Below, piece by piece: positions 1-8,239 of a stretch of DNA of 12,137 bases; position 1 is the stretch's first letter, and each line of letters opens with the position of its first letter. Origin of the DNA: Calditrichota bacterium (GTDB lineage: Bacteria > Zhuqueibacterota > Zhuqueibacteria > Zhuqueibacterales > Geothermadaptataceae); the NCBI GenBank assembly GCA_008501545.1, contig QQUM01000156.1, forward strand, positions 1-12,137, given 5' to 3'. The translations under genes and the position numbers were made by a program. The notes beneath the pieces are model-generated. The model was not told the DNA's origin, ran no database searches, and saw only the letters and a program-made list of their open reading frames with translations.

Positions 1-1803
1 ATTCTTGGGCTGCGTATTTGTGATTTGAAAGAGGGCGAGGAAGTCATTGAGCCAATCCGCGATCGTATTCTGGGTCGTGTTGCAGCAGAAGATGTGTATG
101 ATCCGGAATCAGGTGAGATTATTGTTTAATCGGGTTTATTGATCAATGAAAATAAAGCAGATGTTATATCCGATGCTGGTATTGAAAATGTATATATACG
201 TTCCGTGTTAACCTGTGAATCCGAGCGAGGGGTATGTGCTAAATGCTATGGCCGTAACTTGGCCACTGGCAATATAGCCAACCATGGTGAAGCAGTTGGT
301 GTTATGGCTGCACAATCTATAGGCGAACCGGGTACGCAGCTTACATTGAGAACATTTCACATTGGCGGAACAGCCTCCCGTATTGCTGCACAATCGCAGA
401 TTACAGCACGACAAAGCGGAACGATTGCAATTGAAAACCTTAAAGCTGTCGAACAGGCTGATTTGACTAGAGTTGCCGTCGGGAGAAACGCCAAACTGAA
501 ATTAATTGATGCTAATGATCGTGTCATTTCACAATTTATTGTACCGTACGGTGCCACAGTTAATGTCAATAATGGTGATAAGGTTGAAAAGGGTGAAGTG
601 CTATTCAACTGGGATCCATACACCGCAAGTATTATTGCGACCACAGATGGAACAATCCGTTATGATGACATTAAAGAAAATGTTACAATGCGTGAAGAGT
701 TGGATGACACGACCGGCCTCAAGCAACGTGTTATCATCGAATCTCGTATGCGGAATTTAAGTCCTGCAATTTCTATAGTAGATGATGAGGGAAACAAACT
801 TACATCTTTTATATTGCCAACCAGAGCAAACCTTCAAGTTACTGACGGTCAAAAAGTTTCTGCTGGTGAAGTATTAGCAAAGATCGCCAGAAGTATAGCA
901 AAAACACGGGATATTACGGGTGGTTTACCACGTGTTGCCGAACTTTTTGAAGCACGCCGTCCGAAAGAGCCTGCAGTTGTAAGTGAAATTGATGGAACCG
1001 TTCGTTTTGGTGAAATCAGACGTGGTATTCGTCGAATAATCGTTACCGCGAGGGATGGACAAGATGAAAGAACATACCTGATACCGTATGGAAAACATGT
1101 TTTAATCCATGATGGGGATTCAGTTGAAGCTGGTGAAAAACTCTGCGAAGGATCTGTTGCTCCGCATGACATATTAAATATTCTCGGTCCAAACAAGGTG
1201 CAGGAGTATCTTGTTAATGAAATTCAGGAAGTTTATCGCCTTCAGGGTGTGCGAATCAATGATAAGCATATTGAAACGATCGTACGCCAGATGCTGCAGA
1301 AAGTCAAAATTGAAGATCCGGGAGACACGCAATATCTCGAAGGTGATCAAGTTGACAAGATACGCTTCTTGCATGAAAATGAAGCGATCCGGAATAAAGT
1401 TGTAGTTACGGAATCATTCGACAGTGAATTTGCTGTTGAGGAAGTTGTAGATAAGGATGTGCTGGAAGAGGCTAACGCGGATCTTCGCAAGGAAGGCAAA
1501 AATGAGGCTCAGTTCCGGCAGGCGGTCCCTGCAACGTTCCAACCACTACTTTTGGGTATTACGAAAGCGTCGTTAACAACTGACAGTTTTATTTCCGCCG
1601 CCTCATTCCAAGAAACGACTCGCGTTCTGACAGATGCAGCAATTTCCGGTAAAAAAGATTATCTGTTTGGATTGAAAGAAAATGTTATTATGGGTAATCT
1701 AATTCCAGCCGGAACCGGTTTGACACGCTATAAAAATGTTCGCGTAAAGCGAAAAAGTGAACCAATTGAATATGAAGATGACACAGAATTTATTGTTCAA
1801 TGA
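1..1803 (+). CDS. rpoC: RNA polymerase beta' subunit, C-terminal part, interrupted by an in-frame TAA
   Basis: This is the 3' part of the gene for the largest subunit of DNA-dependent RNA polymerase; the 5' part lies outside the window. Frame 1 is open from base 1 and reads RDRILGRVAAEDV, then TAA at 127-129, then continues in the same frame to TGA at 1801-1803. After the stop come three cysteines of the second zinc site (LTCESERGVCAKC, codons at 214, 235 and 244), the GEAVGVMAAQSIGEPGTQL segment and the trigger loop RTFHIGG (349-369). A long insertion of SI3 type spans about 373-909, followed by GGLPRVAELFEARRPKEP from about 919, ITKASL and FISAASFQETTRVL, and the C-terminal GLKENVIMGNLIPAGTG. 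Compared with E. coli, extra residues lie between EGDQV and LLLGITKASL. Downstream of the stop, the first possible start is TTG at 139, without a visible ribosome binding site. Identity is certain; whether the TAA is real is open. Confidence 0.95.
127..129 (+). other. rpoC: In-frame TAA stop codon inside rpoC
   Basis: The TAA replaces one residue in the conserved stretch GEIIV-x-x-G-x-L-I-N-E between LGRVAAEDV and the zinc-site cysteines. Homologues as I remember them usually have Lys, Glu or Pro there. AAA (Lys) and GAA (Glu) each differ from TAA by the first base only. No amino acids are lost around it and the frame is unchanged. If real, it would end beta' before its second zinc site, trigger loop and C-terminal region, which are needed for catalysis and assembly. 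Confidence 0.9.
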
Positions 1804-1841
1804 GATTGCATAAAATACCTGTGTTTTTCTGGAGAAATTAT

Positions 1842-1870
1842 TTGCATTTAAGTTGATGGTTACTTATATT
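1842..1870 (+). promoter_or_regulatory. Possible sigma70-type promoter for the str genes
   Basis: TTGCAT (1842-1847) and TATATT (1865-1870) are separated by exactly 17 bases. The -10 element matches TATAAT at five of six positions; the -35 element matches TTGACA only at its TTG. Transcription would begin near 1877-1882, leaving a very short leader before the rpsL ribosome binding site. The 93-nt spacer after rpoC is a plausible place for a str promoter. The region is AT-rich, so a chance match is quite possible, and the organism's promoter consensus is unknown. Confidence 0.3.
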
Positions 1871-1884
1871 ATCAGTCTGTAACT

Positions 1885-1899
1885 AAAGGAGGAACTTTG
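1885..1899 (+). promoter_or_regulatory. Ribosome binding site fixing the TTG start of rpsL
   Basis: AAAGGAGG (1885-1892) is a near-perfect Shine-Dalgarno sequence, followed by AACT and TTG at 1897-1899. It is the strongest such site in the window and supports the TTG, which begins the canonical S12 N-terminus [12 protein letters not shown]. Confidence 0.85.
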
Positions 1900-2268
1900 C
1901 CTACAATTAATCAGCTCGTACGGAAGGGTCGGAAGCGGCAAATTCAAAAAACGACTTCTCCCGCCCTAACTGGTTCCCCGCAACGACGTGGTGTCTGCAC
2001 GCGGGTTTATACAACAACGCCTAAAAAGCCGAATTCTGCTTTACGAAAGGTTGCCAGGGTTCGTCTGACGAATGGGTTTGAAGTAACTGCATATATTCCT
2101 GGTGAGGGGCATAATCTTCAAGAGCACTCCATTGTTTTGATTCGTGGTGGTCGGGTGAAGGATTTGCCTGGTGTGCGTTATCATATTGTGCGTGGCGTGT
2201 ATGATACGAGTGGTGTGCAGGATAGAATGCAGGGTAGGTCAAAGTATGGTACAAAGCTAAAAAAATAA
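1897..2268 (+). CDS. rpsL: 30S ribosomal protein S12
   Basis: S12 sits at the decoding centre of the small subunit and takes part in tRNA selection and accuracy. The 123-residue product has the usual short-form bacterial length and begins [12 protein letters not shown]. The conserved loop [13 protein letters not shown] lies at residues 39-51 and the [12 protein letters not shown] loop at 85-96. Lys43 and Lys88, the positions changed in streptomycin-resistant mutants (E. coli 42 and 87), are both wild type. Asp89 is the residue that can be methylthiolated in other bacteria. The start is TTG, chosen for the strong AAAGGAGG four bases upstream and for agreement with the family N-terminus. It lies 93 nt after rpoC and 12 nt before rpsG, the classic str order. 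Confidence 0.98.
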   Translation: MPTINQLVRKGRKRQIQKTTSPALTGSPQRRGVCTRVYTTTPKKPNSALRKVARVRLTNGFEVTAYIPGEGHNLQEHSIVLIRGGRVKDLPGVRYHIVRGVYDTSGVQDRMQGRSKYGTKLKK

Positions 2269-2748
<480 letters not shown>

Positions 2749-2835
2749 TTTTTTCTACGAATATATCGCACAAGTGGAGCGGGTCGCATTGTTGGTAGAT
2801 TTGTTTCCTTGTTTTGAAGAAAGATTGTTGATTTA

Positions 2836-4923
2836 ATGTCCAAAAGTGTTTTAGAAAAAACTCGTAATATCGGTATTATGGCACATATAGATGCCGGTAA
2901 AACAACCACTACTGAAAGAATACTCTACTATACCGGTATAGTGCATCGAATGGGTGAGGTGCATGAGGGTGGTGCTACAATGGATTGGATGGAGCAGGAG
3001 AAGGAGCGTGGCATAACGATTACTTCTGCTGCGACAACAACATTGTGGCGAGACCATATTATTAATATTATTGATACTCCTGGTCACGTTGATTTTACAG
3101 TTGAGGTTGAGAGATCCTTACGTGTCCTTGATGGTGCTGTCGCTTTGTTTTGTGCTGTCGGTGGTGTAGAGCCACAATCTGAGACAGTCTGGCGACAGGC
3201 AGATAAATATCGAGTGCCTCGAATTGCGTTTATTAACAAAATGGATCGAGTTGGTGCTGATTTTGGAAATGCTGTAGATATGATTCGTGATCGATTGGGT
3301 GCAAATGCAATTCCGCTTCAAATTCCAATCGGTGCTGGTGAAATGTTTACCGGATTAATCGATTTGATTCGAATGCGCGCTGTTATTTATCGTGATGATA
3401 CTTTGGGTGCCCATTGGGATGAAATGGATATTCCTGATAGTATGAAGGATGAAGCAAAGGAAGCGAGAACTTATCTTCTTGAATCTATTTCAGACTATGA
3501 TGATACGTTGATGGAAAAGTATCTTGAAGGGCACGAAATTGATGAAGATGAAATAGTAGCCGCCGTTCGTAAAGCAACTATTGAGGTAAGTATCATTCCG
3601 GTGTTGTGCGGTTCTGCTTTTAAAAATAAAGGTGTGCAGAGATTGTTGGATGCAATAAATGCGTACCTACCATCTCCGGTAGATTTGCCGCCGGTACAAG
3701 GGACCCATCCGAAAAGCGGTGTTCATATCGAGCGTAAGCCCAATGTTGATGAACCATTTTCCGCTCTTGCTTTTAAAATTATGACTGATCCTTATGTTGG
3801 TCGCCTTACATACTTTCGTGTTTATTCGGGTAAGGTGAAGTCTGGATCTTATATTTATAATGCAACTGAAGGTAAAAAGGAGCGAGTTGGCCGTCTGTTG
3901 AAAATGCATGCCAATAAGCGCGAAGAGATTCAGGAAGCTGTCGCTGGTGATATTTTAGCGGCAGTAGGATTTAAACATACAAAGACCGGGCATACGCTTT
4001 GTGCTGAAGATAAGCACATTATGCTTGAAGAGATGGAGTTTCCCGAGCCAGTTATTCAAGTGGCCATTGAGCCCAAGAGCAAGCAAGATCAGGATAAACT
4101 AGGTGAATCCTTGGTGAAGCTAGCTGACGAAGACCCAACATTTAAAGTTACTACTCATGAAGAAACGGGACAAACACTTATTGCTGGAATGGGTGAGTTG
4201 CACCTTGAAATACTCGTTGATCGTTTGATTCGTGAATTTAAAGTGCAGGCCAATATTGGTAAGCCACAAGTTTCCTATAAGGAAACCATCCGCACGCGTG
4301 CAGAAGCTGATGGTAAATTTGTTAGGCAATCTGGCGGTCGCGGCCAATATGGGCATTGTGTAATCGCGATTGAACCTGCTGAGCCTGGCAAGGGCTTTGA
4401 GTTTGAAGATAAAATTGTCGGTGGGGTTATACCTCGTGAGTATATCAAGCCAGTAGCAGATGGGATTCGAGATGCTATGTCTAATGGTATTTTGGCTGGA
4501 TATCCGGTAATTGATATAAACTGTGAATTATTAGATGGTTCATATCATGATGTTGATTCATCTGAGATGGCATTTAAGGTAGCCGGCTCAATGGCTTTTA
4601 AGGCTGCTTGCAAGAAAGCTGATCCCTCGATTTTAGAACCGATAATGGATGTTGAGGTTACAGTCCCTGAAGAATATATGGGAGATGTGATGGGTGATTT
4701 GAACTCGCGCCGTGGACGCATAAGAGGAATGATTCCACGTAATGAAGTTCAAATTATATCAGCTTCGGTGCCTCTTGCTGAAATGTTTGGTTACGCTACA
4801 ACACTGAGAAGTATTACTCAGGGACGTGCAATTTATTCAATGCAATTTTCTCATTACGAAGATGTCCCACGATCCATAGCGGATACCATTATGGAAAACG
4901 TAAAGGGTGTGCAATCAGCATAA
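2836..4923 (+). CDS. fusA: Translation elongation factor G (EF-G)
   Basis: EF-G is the GTPase that drives translocation of tRNAs and mRNA and, with ribosome recycling factor, splits ribosomes. The product has 695 residues, close to the usual 690-705. The G-domain motifs are intact: AHIDAGKT (16-23), RGITITSA (58-65), DTPGH (80-84, with catalytic His84), NKMD (134-137) and CGSAFKNKG. Domain II ([21 protein letters not shown]), domain III (GMGELHLEI) and the domain IV segment SGGRGQYGH (499-507) follow in order, ending in a normal domain V. The ATG was chosen because it gives the standard N-terminus before [14 protein letters not shown]; only a weak purine-rich GAAGAAAG (2816-2823) lies upstream, 12 nt away. 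It sits 87 nt after rpsG and 51 nt before tuf. Position in the str operon argues for the housekeeping copy. Confidence 0.98.
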   Translation: MSKSVLEKTRNIGIMAHIDAGKTTTTERILYYTGIVHRMGEVHEGGATMDWMEQEKERGITITSAATTTLWRDHIINIIDTPGHVDFTVEVERSLRVLDGAVALFCAVGGVEPQSETVWRQADKYRVPRIAFINKMDRVGADFGNAVDMIRDRLGANAIPLQIPIGAGEMFTGLIDLIRMRAVIYRDDTLGAHWDEMDIPDSMKDEAKEARTYLLESISDYDDTLMEKYLEGHEIDEDEIVAAVRKATIEVSIIPVLCGSAFKNKGVQRLLDAINAYLPSPVDLPPVQGTHPKSGVHIERKPNVDEPFSALAFKIMTDPYVGRLTYFRVYSGKVKSGSYIYNATEGKKERVGRLLKMHANKREEIQEAVAGDILAAVGFKHTKTGHTLCAEDKHIMLEEMEFPEPVIQVAIEPKSKQDQDKLGESLVKLADEDPTFKVTTHEETGQTLIAGMGELHLEILVDRLIREFKVQANIGKPQVSYKETIRTRAEADGKFVRQSGGRGQYGHCVIAIEPAEPGKGFEFEDKIVGGVIPREYIKPVADGIRDAMSNGILAGYPVIDINCELLDGSYHDVDSSEMAFKVAGSMAFKAACKKADPSILEPIMDVEVTVPEEYMGDVMGDLNSRRGRIRGMIPRNEVQIISASVPLAEMFGYATTLRSITQGRAIYSMQFSHYEDVPRSIADTIMENVKGVQSA

Positions 4924-4962
4924 AAACACACGATTGCAAAAAAAATAATTTGCTTCAAATCT

Positions 4963-4977
4963 GGAGGACCTATAATG
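4963..4977 (+). promoter_or_regulatory. Strong ribosome binding site of tuf
   Basis: GGAGGA (4963-4968) is followed six bases later by ATG at 4975. The strong site, contrasting with the weak one of fusA, fits the very high expression expected of EF-Tu. Confidence 0.8.
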
Positions 4978-6165
4978 GCCAAAGAAAAGTTCGAACGAAC
5001 TAAACCTCATGTTAATATTGGTACTATTGGTCACGTTGACCATGGAAAAACGACACTCACTGCAGCAATAACACAAACTTTGTCTGCATCGGGGCTTTCT
5101 GATTTTGTATCATTTGATAAAATTGATAATGCACCTGAAGAACGCGAACGCGGTATTACTATCGCTACTGCACACGTCGAATATCAAACAGAAACACGAC
5201 ACTACGCGCATGTTGACTGTCCGGGTCACGCTGATTATGTAAAAAATATGATCACCGGTGCTGCTCAGATGGATGGGGCTATCCTTGTAGTGAGTGCAGC
5301 TGATGGCCCTATGCCACAAACTCGTGAACACATCTTGCTCGCACGTCAGGTAGGTGTTCCTTATATCGTTGTCTTTCTGAACAAAGTAGATATGGTTGAT
5401 GATGAGGAGTTGTTGGAACTCGTTGAACTCGAATTACGTGAATTGCTGAGTGAATACCAGTTCCCAGGTGATGATATTCCTATTATTCGCGGTAGTGCAC
5501 TTGAAGCTTTGGAAAATCCAGGTAATGCTGAAAAAGAAGCTTGTATTCTTGAGTTGATGAAAGCTGTTGATGAAACAATCCCAACACCTGAGCGTGACGT
5601 CGATAAACCTTTTATCATGCCAGTTGAAGATGTTTTTTCTATTACAGGTCGTGGAACTGTAGCAACTGGTCGTATTGAGCGCGGCCTTATTAAAGTCGGT
5701 GAAGAAGTTGAGATTATTGGCCTTGGTGCTCACAAGAAAACAGTTTGTACCGGTGTTGAAATGTTTAGAAAGCTTCTGGATCAAGGTGAAGCTGGTGACA
5801 ATGTTGGACTCTTGTTGCGTGGTGTAGATAAAAATGAAATTGAACGCGGAATGGTTATAGCTAAGCCTGGTTCTATTACGCCACACACAAAGTTCAAAGG
5901 CGAGGTCTACGTTCTTAAAAAGGAAGAGGGTGGTCGTCATACACCATTCTTCGGAAATTACCGTCCTCAGTTTTATTTTAGAACAACAGACGTAACAGGT
6001 GTTGTAGACCTTCCTGAAGGTGTTGAAATGGTTATGCCAGGTGATAATGTTACGATCACCGTAGAATTGATTTCTCCTATTGCAATGGAGCAAGGTATTC
6101 GATTTGCGATTCGAGAAGGTGGTCGTACCGTGGGTTCTGGTGTTGTTTCGGAAATTATAGAATAA
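4975..6165 (+). CDS. tuf: Translation elongation factor Tu (EF-Tu)
   Basis: EF-Tu carries aminoacyl-tRNA to the ribosomal A site in a GTP-dependent way. The product has 396 residues, within the usual 393-400. Its GTPase motifs are complete: GHVDHGKT (19-26), [12 protein letters not shown] (59-70), DCPGHADY (81-88, with catalytic His85), NKVD (136-139) and SAL (174-176). Domain II shows [16 protein letters not shown] and domain [22 protein letters not shown], then the typical C-terminus [12 protein letters not shown]. The start follows a strong GGAGGA and gives the family N-terminus [16 protein letters not shown]. It lies between fusA and rpsJ, joining the str and S10 clusters, and is followed by a long hairpin. 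Whether the genome has a second tuf copy cannot be seen here. Confidence 0.99.
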   Translation: MAKEKFERTKPHVNIGTIGHVDHGKTTLTAAITQTLSASGLSDFVSFDKIDNAPEERERGITIATAHVEYQTETRHYAHVDCPGHADYVKNMITGAAQMDGAILVVSAADGPMPQTREHILLARQVGVPYIVVFLNKVDMVDDEELLELVELELRELLSEYQFPGDDIPIIRGSALEALENPGNAEKEACILELMKAVDETIPTPERDVDKPFIMPVEDVFSITGRGTVATGRIERGLIKVGEEVEIIGLGAHKKTVCTGVEMFRKLLDQGEAGDNVGLLLRGVDKNEIERGMVIAKPGSITPHTKFKGEVYVLKKEEGGRHTPFFGNYRPQFYFRTTDVTGVVDLPEGVEMVMPGDNVTITVELISPIAMEQGIRFAIREGGRTVGSGVVSEIIE

Positions 6166-6177
6166 TACTTAAATACT

Positions 6178-6219
6178 GTTGGATGCGTGTGTGTTCTCTA
6201 TTAACAACGCGCATTCAAC
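6178..6219 (+). promoter_or_regulatory. Long hairpin between tuf and rpsJ
   Basis: The left arm GTTGGATGCGTGTGTGTT (6178-6195) pairs with the right arm AACAACGCGCATTCAAC (6203-6219) over 17 base pairs, with two G-U wobbles and one bulged G, around the seven-base loop CTCTATT. No T-run follows: the next bases are AATCTCATCAATTTT. A standard intrinsic terminator is therefore not well supported. An RNA processing site, a partial attenuator separating str from S10, or a ribosomal-protein binding site are alternatives. The stem ends 15 bases before the rpsJ ribosome binding site. Pairing was done by eye, not by energy calculation. Confidence 0.6.
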
Positions 6220-6234
6220 AATCTCATCAATTTT

Positions 6235-6249
6235 GGAGAGAGTTTCGTG
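6235..6249 (+). promoter_or_regulatory. Ribosome binding site fixing the GTG start of rpsJ
   Basis: GGAGAG (6235-6240) lies six bases before GTG at 6247-6249. No in-frame ATG occurs near the S10 N-terminus, so GTG is the best-supported start. Confidence 0.75.
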
Positions 6250-6555
6250 GTTGGTCAAAAGATCAGAATAAAATTGAAGGCATATGATTATAGGTTGATT
6301 GATAAATCGACAGATAAAATTATCAGAACTGCCAAAACCACTGGTGCCGCTATCTCCGGCCCAATTCCTTTACCAACGAAACGTTCTGTTTATACGGTGT
6401 TAAGGTCGCCACATGTTAATAAAAAGTCTCGTGAGCAGTTTGAGACACGTATTCACAAACGCCTTATTGACATTTTGAATTCAACGCCTAAAACAGTGGA
6501 TTCTTTGATGAAATTAGAACTACCAGCAGGTGTTGATGTTGAAATAAAGGTCTGA
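6247..6555 (+). CDS. rpsJ: 30S ribosomal protein S10
   Basis: S10 is a protein of the 30S head; in other bacteria it also joins NusB in transcription antitermination. The product has 102 residues, the normal length. It begins [19 protein letters not shown] and contains the conserved loop region GPIPLPTKR (38-46) and [19 protein letters not shown]. Val57 in the SPHVN loop, a position changed in some tetracycline- or tigecycline-resistant strains, is the common residue. The start is GTG, supported by GGAGAG six bases upstream. This is the first gene of the S10 cluster. It is preceded by a strong hairpin and followed by an unusually long spacer of 105 nt before rplC, so its mRNA could be processed or controlled apart from the rest. 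Confidence 0.98.
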   Translation: MVGQKIRIKLKAYDYRLIDKSTDKIIRTAKTTGAAISGPIPLPTKRSVYTVLRSPHVNKKSREQFETRIHKRLIDILNSTPKTVDSLMKLELPAGVDVEIKV

Positions 6556-6579
6556 AGTTTTTTATTTTAAGACCATTCC

Positions 6580-6615
6580 AAAGCCGTGGCGCATAATCTT
6601 ATGCTAGACGGTTTT
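6580..6615 (+). promoter_or_regulatory. Two-tier hairpin in the rpsJ-rplC spacer
   Basis: AAAGCCGT (6580-6587) pairs with ACGGTTTT (6608-6615) over eight positions including one G-U. Inside it, after a symmetric three-by-three internal loop, GCATA (6591-6595) pairs perfectly with TATGC (6600-6604) around the loop ATCT. It occupies the middle of a 105-nt gap, which is long for this junction; in many bacteria rpsJ and rplC are separated by only a few tens of bases. It could be a ribosomal-protein or RNase target that sets expression of the rplC-onward genes. The call rests on complementarity seen by eye only, and no known leader family is recognised. Confidence 0.4.
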
Positions 6616-6660
6616 CCTCTGCGTAGTTATTAACTTTAAGCAAGATACTTGGAAATATAG

Positions 6661-7293
6661 ATGAGTGCAATCATTGGCAAAAAAATAGGGATGAGTCGCA
6701 TCTTTTCGCCATTAGGCGATGCAATCCCTGTTACGATTATTGAAGCAGGTCCTTGTTACGTTACAGGAATTCGTACTGTTGATAAAAACGGGTATGAGGC
6801 TGTGCAGCTTGGTTACGGATCTGCGAAAGAAAAAAAGCTTACCAAGTCCGAACTGGGATTTTTCCAAAAGAACGAATTAAAACCCCTCCGCCATCTCAAA
6901 GAATTTCGTAGTTTTAACAATTCTTCCGAACTCTCAATTGGCCAGGAAATAACAGCTGACATTTTTGCTGAAGGCGATATTGTAAAAATTACCGGTTTTA
7001 GCAAAGGTAAGGGATTTCAGGGTGTACTGAAGCGTCATAATTTTCATGGTGCTCAGCAAACACACGGTCAAAAATCTATGCTACGCTCACCAGGGTCAAT
7101 TGGGCAATCAGCTACTCCTGCCCGCGTACTCAAGGGTGTAAAAATGCCTGGGCGTACTGGAAATAAGACGGTATCTCTGAAAAATCTTGAAATTGTGAAG
7201 GTCGATTCAGAAAAGAATATATTGATGATTAAAGGTGCTGTTCCTGGTGCCAAAAATGGAATTGTTTATATTGCCAAGCGAGTCAATAAATGA
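6661..7293 (+). CDS. rplC: 50S ribosomal protein L3
   Basis: L3 is an early-assembly protein of the large subunit whose long loop reaches the peptidyl transferase centre. The 210-residue product has the family length and begins MSAIIGKKIGMSRIF. The L3 core is clear: ITGFSKGKGFQGVLKRH, then THGQK, PGSIGQSATPARV and the MPGRTGNKTV segment. Gln149 in PGSIGQ is at the position methylated in E. coli L3 (Gln150). The ATG gives the standard N-terminus, but the upstream region (CTTGGAAATATAG) has only a weak Shine-Dalgarno match. It follows rpsJ after 105 nt containing a candidate hairpin. Its TGA stop overlaps the rplD start as ATGA (7290-7293), so translation of rplD is probably coupled. Confidence 0.98.
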   Translation: MSAIIGKKIGMSRIFSPLGDAIPVTIIEAGPCYVTGIRTVDKNGYEAVQLGYGSAKEKKLTKSELGFFQKNELKPLRHLKEFRSFNNSSELSIGQEITADIFAEGDIVKITGFSKGKGFQGVLKRHNFHGAQQTHGQKSMLRSPGSIGQSATPARVLKGVKMPGRTGNKTVSLKNLEIVKVDSEKNILMIKGAVPGAKNGIVYIAKRVNK

Positions 7294-7916
7294 AAGCAGA
7301 AATTTATAATAGAGAAGGTAATCCAACCGGTGAGAAGATGGATTTACCAGAAAGTATTTTTGCAACACCGCTGAATGAGCATGTAATTTACCTTTGTGTT
7401 AAAGCCCAGCTGGCAAATAAGCGTCAAGGAACGCATGCATCAAAAAACCGCAGTGCTGTACGTGGTGGTGGTAAGAAACCATGGCGTCAGAAAGGACGTG
7501 GTGTTGCAAGAGCTGGTACAAATCGTTCGCCCTTGTGGATTGGTGGTGGTCGTGTATTTGGTCCACAGCCGCGTGATTATTCACAGAAAGTTAATAAAAA
7601 AGTCAAAAAATTGGCACGACGCTCTGTTTTAGCAGAAAAGTTCCGCGAAGGGAAATTAAAAATATTGCAGGACTTTAGTGTTGAAACAGGCAAAACGAAA
7701 GAATTTATGCCAATTCTAAGTTCTCTTGAAATTGGAAAAGACAAAGCTTTGATTTTAACTGCTGAATTGGATCGGAATCTTGTTCAGGCTACAAGTAATG
7801 TACCTCGAGTAAAAACAATGCGAGCAGATCTTGTATCAACTTATGATCTGGTTAATACGAAAAGTATTTTCATACAACAAGGTGCTATTGCAAAACTTGA
7901 AGAGGTGTTGGCATGA
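7290..7916 (+). CDS. rplD: 50S ribosomal protein L4
   Basis: L4 binds 23S rRNA domain I, and its extended loop lines the narrow part of the exit tunnel with L22. In E. coli it also represses the S10 operon. The product has 208 residues, typical of bacterial L4. The tunnel loop is complete at about residues 45-100: RQGTHASKNRS, GGGKKPWRQKGRGVARAG, SPLWIGGGRVFGPQPRDYS. The Lys-Lys at 62-63 corresponds to the region altered in macrolide-resistant E. coli and is unchanged. The C-terminal globular part ends normally. Both junctions are ATGA overlaps, with rplC upstream and rplW downstream (7913-7916). No E. coli-type S10 leader was recognised before rpsJ, so autoregulation by L4 here would be speculation. 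Confidence 0.98.
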   Translation: MKAEIYNREGNPTGEKMDLPESIFATPLNEHVIYLCVKAQLANKRQGTHASKNRSAVRGGGKKPWRQKGRGVARAGTNRSPLWIGGGRVFGPQPRDYSQKVNKKVKKLARRSVLAEKFREGKLKILQDFSVETGKTKEFMPILSSLEIGKDKALILTAELDRNLVQATSNVPRVKTMRADLVSTYDLVNTKSIFIQQGAIAKLEEVLA

Positions 7917-8218
7917 AAAGACCTGAAGTAATAATCCGGTATCCTATGCTGACGGAGAAAGATTTAATCGCTCAGGAACTCCGGAATCAGTATGGATTTG
8001 TCGTTGAACGGCAGGCAAATAAAGTTGAAATAAAGCATGCTGTCGAATCGAAATTTAACGTTCGTGTTAAGAAAGTATGCACGATCTTCGTTAAAGGTAA
8101 AAGCAAGAGTATGAACACAAGGCGTGGACTCACGAGTGGTAAACGCGCCTCATGGAAAAAAGCAATCGTCACTTTGCATAAAGATGATACGATTGATTTC
8201 TTCCAGGGTATGGCTTAG
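7913..8218 (+). CDS. rplW: 50S ribosomal protein L23
   Basis: L23 lies at the exit of the polypeptide tunnel, where it is the docking site for trigger factor and the signal recognition particle. The 101-residue product has the usual length. The N-terminal PMLTEKD contains Glu15, at the position of the trigger-factor contact Glu18 of E. coli. It is followed by the fold core NKVEIKHAVESKFNVRVKKV and the conserved WKKAIVTL. The basic stretch KGKSKSMNTRRG corresponds to the loop reaching into the tunnel. The ATG overlaps the rplD stop (ATGA), implying coupled translation. It ends with TAG at 8216-8218, 21 nt before rplB. Confidence 0.97.
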   Translation: MKRPEVIIRYPMLTEKDLIAQELRNQYGFVVERQANKVEIKHAVESKFNVRVKKVCTIFVKGKSKSMNTRRGLTSGKRASWKKAIVTLHKDDTIDFFQGMA

Positions 8219-8239
8219 TAGCTGAGGAAGGATAAACGA

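Noticed and set aside
127..129. Reassigned TAA or special amino acid insertion in rpoC
   Set aside because: TAA ends rpsL, rpsG, fusA and tuf here, while TGA and TAG end other genes, so the code is standard. TAA is not a known codon for selenocysteine or pyrrolysine.
127..141. Natural split of rpoC as in cyanobacteria and plastids
   Set aside because: The break is not at the known rpoC1/rpoC2 position, both parts stay in the same frame with no spacer, and no ribosome binding site precedes the second part.
849..1196. 115-codon minus-strand frame opposite rpoC
   Set aside because: The plus strand here is unmistakable beta' sequence; the antisense frame has no recognisable motif.
2749..2835. 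Hairpin or promoter in the rpsG-fusA gap
   Set aside because: Only short, interrupted complementarity (for example GCG/CGC) was found, and no convincing promoter pair.
5434..6093. 219-codon open frame on the minus strand opposite tuf
   Set aside because: It is antisense to a fully conserved EF-Tu gene, has no recognisable domain and a composition expected from reading a constrained gene backwards.
6179..6208. Promoter upstream of rpsJ (TTGGAT with TAACAA-like -10)
   Set aside because: Both hexamers are poor and lie within the hairpin arms, which explain the sequence better.
6178..6234. Intrinsic terminator after tuf
   Set aside because: The stem is strong, but the bases after it (AATCTCATCAATTTT) lack the immediate U-tract; it is kept as a hairpin of unknown role.
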